Shown here one piece after another: positions 7,576-12,468 of a DNA stretch of 12,468 nucleotides. The DNA is from CACZQA01 sp050943615 (GTDB taxonomy: Bacteria > Actinomycetota > Coriobacteriia > Coriobacteriales > QAMH01), in NCBI GenBank assembly GCA_050943615.1, contig JBMNPN010000070.1, forward strand, positions 1-12,468. The letters run 5' to 3'. Below the pieces are notes generated by a model, which saw nothing but the letters and a program-made list of their open reading frames with translations, ran no database searches and was not told the origin of the DNA. Both the position numbers and the translations under genes were made by a program. Position 1 is the stretch's first letter, and each line of letters opens with the position of its first letter.

Positions 7576-8721
7576 ATGACTAAACCTCTCTTTATCGATG
7601 TGCATATTCTTCAAACTGTTCCGCCAAGCAACATCAACCGTGATGACACGGGCAGCCCAAAGACTGCTCGGTTTGGTGGAGTAAACCGCGCAAGGGTTTC
7701 AAGCCAAGCATGGAAAAAGGCAACGCGTGACCTCTTTCCTGATTTTCTAGACGAAAACGAAATTGGACAGCGAACCGTGCATGCTGTCCAGATGATTTCA
7801 GATCATGTGATGGAGCTGCTGCCGGATGCCGACTCCGATCAAGCGGAAGATGCAGCAGCAAGCGCTCTTGCAGCAACTGGCATCAATGTCAATAACGGGG
7901 TTACGGGTTATTTATTGTTCATTGCCCCCGGTCAAGCAAAGGCGCTTGCTCAATTGGCAGTTCAGCATATTGAAACAGGAGAGGAAATCGACAAAAAAGC
8001 AGCAAAGGAAATCTTGGATATCAAGAAGCGACCTTTACTTAATGCTGTTGACGTTGCAATGTTCGGGCGCATGGTGGCAGATGCTTCTGATTTAAACGTA
8101 GACGCTTCTGTACAAGTCGCACATGCAATCGGTATTGGCAGAATGAAGCCTGAGTTTGATTACTATACGGCGCTGGACGATCGTTCCCCCGAAGATAATG
8201 CAGGCGCTGCAATGATTGGCACGATGGAATTTACCTCTGCCACAATGTACCGCTATGCAAATGTTGATGTGATGCATCTTTGCGAGAACCTCGGTTCTTC
8301 TCAAGTGGCTTGTCGAGGAATCGAAGCGTTATTGAAGTCTTTCGTCATGTCAATGCCTACTGGAAAACAAAACTCATTCGCTAACCATACTTTGCCAGCT
8401 GCAGTGGTAATACAGCTTCGCAACAGTCAGCCAGTGAGTTTGGCGAACGCTTTTGAGAAGCCTGTTGAGCCGAAGGGTGACAAAAGCCAAGTCGAAATCG
8501 GCTGTGAGCGATTGGCAGAACAGGAAAAAGCTGTTGACGACGCTTTCGGTACATCTCCGCAGAAAACATTTGTTGTTTTGGCATCCCCAGATGCAAAGGT
8601 ACTTTCGGAAGCGTTGCCCGATGCCATTAATAGCAATCTTGAGACAGCGGTAAAGGGAGTCTCCGATGCGTGTGCTTCCTACCTCAATGAAAATGGCTAT
8701 CCACTTGAAGGAGAGGAGTAG
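7576..8721 (+). CDS. casC: Cas7e (Cse4/CasC), Cascade backbone subunit
   Basis: RNA-binding RAMP subunit; six copies form the helical backbone that holds the crRNA spacer in type I-E Cascade. The protein has 381 aa. The N-terminus is very characteristic: PPSNINRDDTGSPKTARFGG at residues 16-35, then VNRARVSSQ (36-44). The middle carries LNVDASVQVAHAIG, and MPTGKQNSFA (260-269) matches the conserved loop of the family. The ATG at 7576 is preferred over ATG 7570 and GTG 7555 because GAGAAAGGA upstream leaves about 7 nt of spacing and because the family begins with a short MTKPLF-like segment. AGGAG near the 3' end serves cas5e, two bases downstream. Nothing about it looks damaged. Confidence 0.96.
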   Translation: MTKPLFIDVHILQTVPPSNINRDDTGSPKTARFGGVNRARVSSQAWKKATRDLFPDFLDENEIGQRTVHAVQMISDHVMELLPDADSDQAEDAAASALAATGINVNNGVTGYLLFIAPGQAKALAQLAVQHIETGEEIDKKAAKEILDIKKRPLLNAVDVAMFGRMVADASDLNVDASVQVAHAIGIGRMKPEFDYYTALDDRSPEDNAGAAMIGTMEFTSATMYRYANVDVMHLCENLGSSQVACRGIEALLKSFVMSMPTGKQNSFANHTLPAAVVIQLRNSQPVSLANAFEKPVEPKGDKSQVEIGCERLAEQEKAVDDAFGTSPQKTFVVLASPDAKVLSEALPDAINSNLETAVKGVSDACASYLNENGYPLEGEE

Positions 8722-8723
8722 CT

Positions 8724-9491
8724 ATGACGGTCCTGCTGCTAAAGCTAGCGGGTCCGCTGCAGTCTTGGGGGTCGTATAGCAGGTTCGCCGAGCGTGGGAC
8801 CCAGCATGAGCCAACAAAGAGCGGAGTTATCGGGTTGCTCGCTGCAGCTTTGGGACGTCACAGGGCAGAGCCTATTGACGACCTGGCATCACTAAAGTTC
8901 GGCGTGCGTATCGATCAGCCGGGTTCGTTTGAAGACGACTTCCAGACAGAGCACAAAAGAAAATGGGATGCAGACAGCGGACGATGGCTTGCTGACACAT
9001 CTAAGAATGGAAGCCTCCCTCTCACTCACCGACATTACCTTGCCGATGCAGTATTTGTTGCTGCTCTCGAGGGTGATGGTGATTTGTTGCAGAAATGCGC
9101 AGAAGCTCTCGATGCGCCGGCATTCCCCTTATTCCTCGGCAGGCGTTCGTGTCCTCCTTCTTGCAGGGTGCTCTTGGGCTTATCCGAAAGTACCAACCTG
9201 CTCGAAGCATTGCAGGAGTACCCATGGGAAGCTTCAGATCGCTATCAACACAGCTGGCGGTATCGCGATAAGGAGTTTGTCGACCTTGAGATTCTCTGCG
9301 ACAAAGAGGCCCTAGAGGACGGGGAAGGCTACGATGTATCGCAGCGCGATGTGCCAATCAGCTTTTCGCAGGAACACCGGCAGTATTCGTTTCGCACAGT
9401 ATCCCATGCGACGGCGCACGTACGAAATCCCTCGTATATCGAAAAAATTCCCGAGCACGACCCTTGGTCTGCTCTTGGAAAGGAGGTGTAG
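8724..9491 (+). CDS. casD: Cas5e (CasD), Cascade 5'-handle-binding subunit
   Basis: RAMP-fold subunit that caps the 5' handle of the crRNA and joins Cas8e to the Cas7 backbone. The protein has 255 aa. The N-terminus contains the family signature LAGPLQSWGS (residues 8-17), followed by RFAERGTQHEPTKSGVIGLL, the usual conserved segment of Cas5e. GRRSCPPS at 139-146 is the typical mid-protein motif. The ATG lies two bases after the cas7e stop and is served by GGAGAGGAG within the end of cas7e. In type I-E, Cas5 is non-catalytic, since Cas6e does the processing, and nothing seen here suggests otherwise. Confidence 0.95.
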   Translation: MTVLLLKLAGPLQSWGSYSRFAERGTQHEPTKSGVIGLLAAALGRHRAEPIDDLASLKFGVRIDQPGSFEDDFQTEHKRKWDADSGRWLADTSKNGSLPLTHRHYLADAVFVAALEGDGDLLQKCAEALDAPAFPLFLGRRSCPPSCRVLLGLSESTNLLEALQEYPWEASDRYQHSWRYRDKEFVDLEILCDKEALEDGEGYDVSQRDVPISFSQEHRQYSFRTVSHATAHVRNPSYIEKIPEHDPWSALGKEV

Positions 9492-9494
9492 GCA

Positions 9495-10259
9495 ATGTAC
9501 TTCACGCAGTTTCCAATCAATATGACGCGCAGAGAGTCGCGCAAATTGCTCGCCTCCCCCTACCTTATGCATGCCGCGATTGCTGGAAGCTTTCCTCCGA
9601 AATCAGCTGCTGATCAGGAAACCTCCGGCCGAGTGCTTTGGCGTGTCGACAGGATGCGCGATGGAGGGTCGCGTCTGTACATTGTTAGCCCCGACAAGCC
9701 GAGCTTAGTAGGCCTTGACGAACAGATCGGATGGCCAGATTGCGAACCTCAGTGGGGCACGCGCGATTACGATGCGTTCCTGTCCCGTATCGAAAATGGA
9801 CAAACGTATTCCTTTCGGCTCGTGGCCAACCCGGTAGTGAACAGAAGCACGCGAGGAGGAAATACCGATATCGCTAACCAGCAGGGGCTGTCAAAGAGAA
9901 TCGGTCATCTTACTGTTTTGCAGCAGGAGGCGTGGCTGGTGGGGAAACAGGCTTACGAGGGCAGTGATGTAGAGGTTCCCAAGCTGTTTGCAGATGAAGA
10001 GAACCCGCGTTCTCGGCGAAATGGCTTTGAGGTACTTGCAGATGAAGATGGGATTCCCAATTTAGTTCTGAGCAATTCCCAAAAGCTCACGTTTTCAAAG
10101 GGAGCCCGTGGAAAGACCATTACGCTTGTGCGCGCCCAATATGATGGAGTTCTTAAAGTAATTGATCCTGATGCTCTACGCCATGCTCTTGTCAATGGCA
10201 TTGGACATGGAAAAGCGTTTGGTTGTGGACTTCTCACGCTAGTTCCTTTTGGCGCGTGA
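9495..10259 (+). CDS. casE: Cas6e (Cse3/CasE), pre-crRNA endoribonuclease
   Basis: Metal-independent endoribonuclease that binds the repeat hairpin and cuts at its 3' base, then stays on the crRNA as a Cascade subunit. The protein has 254 aa, a little longer than many homologues. Y23 and H26 in SPYLMHAA align by position with the catalytic pair Y23/H26 described for Thermus thermophilus Cas6e. The C-terminal glycine-rich loop GIGHGKAFGCGLL lies at 235-247, as expected of the family. AGGAGGTG at the end of cas5e lies about 7 nt before the ATG, a strong ribosome binding site. Its substrate is visible in the same window: the array repeat has a 7-bp stem with a 4-nt loop. Cutting after the GGGG run would leave an 8-nt handle ATGATCC plus the variable base. 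Confidence 0.95.
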   Translation: MYFTQFPINMTRRESRKLLASPYLMHAAIAGSFPPKSAADQETSGRVLWRVDRMRDGGSRLYIVSPDKPSLVGLDEQIGWPDCEPQWGTRDYDAFLSRIENGQTYSFRLVANPVVNRSTRGGNTDIANQQGLSKRIGHLTVLQQEAWLVGKQAYEGSDVEVPKLFADEENPRSRRNGFEVLADEDGIPNLVLSNSQKLTFSKGARGKTITLVRAQYDGVLKVIDPDALRHALVNGIGHGKAFGCGLLTLVPFGA

Positions 10260-10264
10260 TTTAT

Positions 10265-11257
10265 ATGACGGATATTCCCGGAATCGTCAAACCTGATCTT
10301 CACGCACTTCCTACGATAAAAGAGAGAACGACGTTTCTGTACGTAGAACGTTGTCTTGTGAACAGGCAAGACGGTGCGGTGAGCATTACAGACTCAAGGG
10401 GCACGGCCTATGTCCCTGCTGCCTCTCTTGGGGTGCTCATGTTGGGGCCTGGCACCAACATCTCTCATCGAGCGGTTGAGCTTCTCGGCGATTCGGGAAC
10501 AAGCATTATTTGGGTGGGTGAGCATGGCGTTCGCTATTACGCGCACGGCAGGCCGCTCACCCACTCGTCGCATTTGATTGTCGCTCAGGCAAAACTCGTT
10601 TCTAACACACGAAAGCGACTTGCCGTTGCCCGGAAAATGTATGAAATGCGTTTTCCGAATGAAGACGTGTCACATTACACGATGCAACAATTAAGAGGAC
10701 GAGAGGGTGCCAGAATACGCACTCTCTATCGACGTCTTTCAAAGAAATACGACGTGCCGTGGAAGGGCAGAGAGTATACGCCTGACGATTTTTCCAACAC
10801 GAGCCCGGTCAACCAGGCATTGTCTGCTGCGCATGTATGTCTATACGGTCTTGTACACAGTGTAATCGTTGCTCTGGGATGTTCGCCCGCATTGGGGTTC
10901 GTGCACGAAGGACACGAGCGTTCTTTTGTCTATGACATCGCAGATTTATACAAGGCCGATGTCACTATTCCACTGGCATTTGAAATTGCTTCGGATCCGC
11001 CAGATGACATTGGATCGGAAACTCGCCGACGTGTCCGAGACGCTTTTCTTGATGGCAAACTGATGGAACGATGTGCTCGTGATATCAGAACGCTATTACT
11101 GGGCAATTCCCACGAGGAAGAAGACGTGGAATTTGACACGATGTTCCTCTGGGATGACAAGCATCCCGCCGTTGACTTTGGTGTCTCATATGGCAAGGAG
11201 TTCGATATGCAACTTGAAGCAGTAGCAGAGAGCAATGGCACGCTTGCAGGAGCGTAG
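10265..11257 (+). CDS. cas1: Cas1e, CRISPR integrase
   Basis: Metal-dependent integrase that, with Cas2, inserts new spacers at the leader-proximal repeat. The protein has 330 aa and follows E. coli Cas1 closely along its length. The three metal-binding residues are present: E147 in GREGARIR, H214 in GFVHEGH and D227 in YDIADLYK; the H-to-D spacing of 13 equals that of E. coli (H208, D221). The ATG at 10265 is chosen because the family begins MTD- or MTW-like a few residues before the conserved PLKDR-type region; a GTG at 10256 overlapping the cas6e stop is possible. Unlike its neighbours, no clear Shine-Dalgarno sequence precedes this ATG, so it may depend on coupling to cas6e, whose stop lies 5 nt upstream. 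The C-terminal tail is short and acidic. Confidence 0.96.
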   Translation: MTDIPGIVKPDLHALPTIKERTTFLYVERCLVNRQDGAVSITDSRGTAYVPAASLGVLMLGPGTNISHRAVELLGDSGTSIIWVGEHGVRYYAHGRPLTHSSHLIVAQAKLVSNTRKRLAVARKMYEMRFPNEDVSHYTMQQLRGREGARIRTLYRRLSKKYDVPWKGREYTPDDFSNTSPVNQALSAAHVCLYGLVHSVIVALGCSPALGFVHEGHERSFVYDIADLYKADVTIPLAFEIASDPPDDIGSETRRRVRDAFLDGKLMERCARDIRTLLLGNSHEEEDVEFDTMFLWDDKHPAVDFGVSYGKEFDMQLEAVAESNGTLAGA

Positions 11258-11259
11258 CG

Positions 11260-12135
11260 TTGGTTGTCATCGTGTTGGAAAAATGCCCTCTCGCCTTACG
11301 TGGCGATTTGACGAAGTGGCTGCAGGAAATCAGCTTGGGCGTATATGTGGGACAAGTGAGCGCTCGCGTAAGAGACGAGCTGTGGAAACGCGTGTGCGAC
11401 GAGTGCAAAAACGGACGTGCAACACTAGTTTATTCCGCTCGCAATGAACAACACCTGAATTTCAAAGTACACAACACAACATGGGAACCGATTGATTTCG
11501 ATGGTATCAAGCTGATGTTGCATCCAAGCCCAGCACACACGAAAGCGCTCGGAAAAAAGCGCATGGGATGGAGCGATGCATCGGTGCGATCAAAGGCGAG
11601 AAGGAAGAAAAACTCATCGGGTTTAACCGAACCGGATGAATACGTCGTGATAGACGTGGAGACCACTGGGCTTGATGTTGATAAAGAAGAAATCATTGAA
11701 ATCGCCGCCATTAAGGTTATCAGAGGCGAAGAGGCAGCTCGGTTTCATAATCTTGTCCGTTCTGAAAAACGAGTTCCGAAGAAAATTGTAGAGCTCACTG
11801 GAATTACCGATGATTTATTAAATTCTCAAGGAGTCAATCTTGAGCTTGCGCTACATGATTTTATTTCCTTCGTAGGAGGAGACATTGTTGTAGCGCACAA
11901 CGCCACATTTGACTCCGATTTTATTCAGGCATCATGCGAAGAGTGCAATTTGGATGATTTCGATAATGAATGCATCGACACTATTGCTCTTGCAAAAAAG
12001 AAGATGCCAAAGGCGAAAAACTACCATTTAAGCACTCTCCTTGACATGCTGAACCTTGACAATGAAATACATCATCGTGCGGAATCTGACTGCGATGCAA
12101 CACTTCGACTCTTTCGCAAACTAATCAAAATGTAG
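11260..12135 (+). CDS. cas2: Cas2e fused to a DnaQ-like DEDDh 3'-5' exonuclease
   Basis: Adaptation protein of 291 aa, about three times a normal Cas2. Residues 1-91 are a Cas2e domain, with MVVIVLEKCP as the first strand and then LGVYVGQVSARVRDELW, matching E. coli Cas2. Residues about 92-125 form a basic, serine-containing linker. Residues about 126-291 are a DnaQ-type exonuclease with all DEDDh residues: D132 and E134 in DVETTG, D218 in AHNATFDSDF, and H272 and D277 in HRAESD. Such fusions are known: in the Streptococcus thermophilus I-E system the domain was reported to promote spacer integration by trimming prespacer 3' ends, which in E. coli is done by host exonucleases. The start is TTG, supported by AGGAG at 11248-11252 with 7 nt of spacing; later starts would delete the first strand. 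The cas1 stop is two bases upstream. Function is inferred from family and intact motifs. Confidence 0.95.
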   Translation: MVVIVLEKCPLALRGDLTKWLQEISLGVYVGQVSARVRDELWKRVCDECKNGRATLVYSARNEQHLNFKVHNTTWEPIDFDGIKLMLHPSPAHTKALGKKRMGWSDASVRSKARRKKNSSGLTEPDEYVVIDVETTGLDVDKEEIIEIAAIKVIRGEEAARFHNLVRSEKRVPKKIVELTGITDDLLNSQGVNLELALHDFISFVGGDIVVAHNATFDSDFIQASCEECNLDDFDNECIDTIALAKKKMPKAKNYHLSTLLDMLNLDNEIHHRAESDCDATLRLFRKLIKM

Positions 12136-12178
12136 CTTGTTTTGGGAACTATGCTATTTTGAACTGGGATTTCTAAGA
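12136..12178 (+). promoter_or_regulatory. CRISPR leader, very short, with possible extended -10 box
   Basis: Only 43 AT-rich bases separate the cas2 stop from the first repeat, so any longer leader must overlap the cas2 3' end. TGCTATTTT at 12152-12160 resembles an extended -10 element (TGN plus TATTTT) and would start transcription just before the first repeat; no good -35 is visible. TTTTGGGAACT (12140-12150) is echoed by TTTTGAACT (12157-12165), an imperfect direct repeat that might be an adaptation or protein-binding motif. The leader assignment follows from cas2 adjacency and repeat orientation. Confidence 0.55.
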
Positions 12179-12468
12179 GTGCTCCCCGCATGCGCGGGGA
12201 TGATCCCAGGAAAAGCTTATTGACTTCGATAAATTGAGGGTGCTCCCCGCATGCGCGGGGATGATCCCTAAGTAAGCCGCTAATATTGATATTGTCATAA
12301 GTGCTCCCCGCATGCGCGGGGATGATCCCCGTTTCCTCGATGCTAATCCCCACGTCACAGTGTGCTCCCCGCATGCGCGGGGATGATCCTTATCCGACAC
12401 CATACTAGGAGGTTGTCATGAAGTGCTCCCCGCATGCGCGGGGATGATCCCTGTGTCGTGCATTACCT
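12179..12468 (+). CRISPR. Type I-E CRISPR array, 5 repeats, 4 complete spacers (continues past window)
   Basis: Repeats of 29 nt lie at 12179-12207, 12240-12268, 12301-12329, 12362-12390 and 12423-12451. The spacers at 12208-12239, 12269-12300, 12330-12361 and 12391-12422 are each 32 nt; a fifth spacer begins at 12452 and is cut at 12468. Each repeat begins GTGCTCCCCGC and ends GGGGATGATCC plus one base. The first 28 bases are identical in all five copies; base 29 is C in four and T in the fourth. TCCCCGC pairs with GCGGGGA across loop ATGC to form the Cas6e hairpin, and cutting after GGGG leaves an 8-nt 5' handle. This strand is the crRNA strand, with the leader on the left. No repeat decay is seen, which fits an active leader-proximal end. 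Confidence 0.98.

Noticed and set aside
12123..12135. Near-match to the IHF consensus (AATCAA-N4-TAG) 44-56 nt before the first repeat
   Set aside because: One mismatch, it overlaps the cas2 stop codon, it lies further out than the E. coli leader site, and the likely host group is not known for canonical IHF. Chance is the simpler explanation.
2254..12135. A new or hybrid CRISPR type
   Set aside because: All eight cas genes and their order match canonical type I-E; only the Cas2-DnaQ fusion departs from the E. coli form, and it has precedent.
12072..12403. Minus-strand open frames over the array encoding repeated PRACGEH / PAHAGST / SPRMRGA units
   Set aside because: These are translations of the CRISPR repeats in different frames, a well-known annotation artefact, not proteins.
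12208..12422. Self-targeting spacers against genes in this window
   Set aside because: No spacer was seen to match any other part of the window by eye; a proper alignment against the whole genome was not possible.

Overview
The window holds a complete type I-E CRISPR-Cas locus, read left to right on the + strand: cas3, cas8e/casA, cse2/casB, cas7e/casC, cas5e/casD, cas6e/casE, cas1e, a cas2e-DnaQ fusion, then the CRISPR array. On the - strand at the left edge is the 5' part of a UvrA-family gene. The organism is probably a high-GC Gram-positive bacterium (Actinomycetota, perhaps Coriobacteriia). This rests on the GC-rich uvrA paralogue, strong AGGAGG-type ribosome binding sites and the I-E system. 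It is an inference, not an identification.

Layout. 1-1748 (-): UvrA-like ATPase of the UvrA2 type; its UvrB-binding domain appears to be missing, and the gene runs off the left edge. 1749-2253: about 500 bp of AT-richer intergenic DNA between divergent genes. It holds a cluster of TGACAT hexamers, a pair of interleaved inverted repeats and weak promoter candidates, but no convincing gene. 2254-11257: seven tightly packed or overlapping cas genes. 11260-12135: cas2e fused to an intact DEDDh exonuclease domain, with a TTG start. 12136-12178: a very short leader. 12179-12468: five repeats and four complete 32-nt spacers, with a fifth spacer cut by the window end.

How it works (known biology of I-E systems applied to these genes). 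Cas1-Cas2 inserts new spacers at the leader end, with the fused DnaQ domain probably trimming prespacer ends. The array transcript is cut by Cas6e 3' of the repeat hairpin. The crRNA assembles with Cas8e, Cse2, Cas7e, Cas5e and Cas6e into Cascade, and Cas3 (HD nuclease plus helicase) is recruited to degrade the target. Every gene of the interference and adaptation modules is present and every catalytic motif I could check is intact, so the locus looks functional.

The system is recognisable, not a new type. The features most worth a second look are the Cas2-DnaQ fusion, the repeated TGACAT motif upstream of cas3, the variable 29th repeat base, a spacer that looks taken from a translation start site, and the base-composition step between uvrA and the cas genes.
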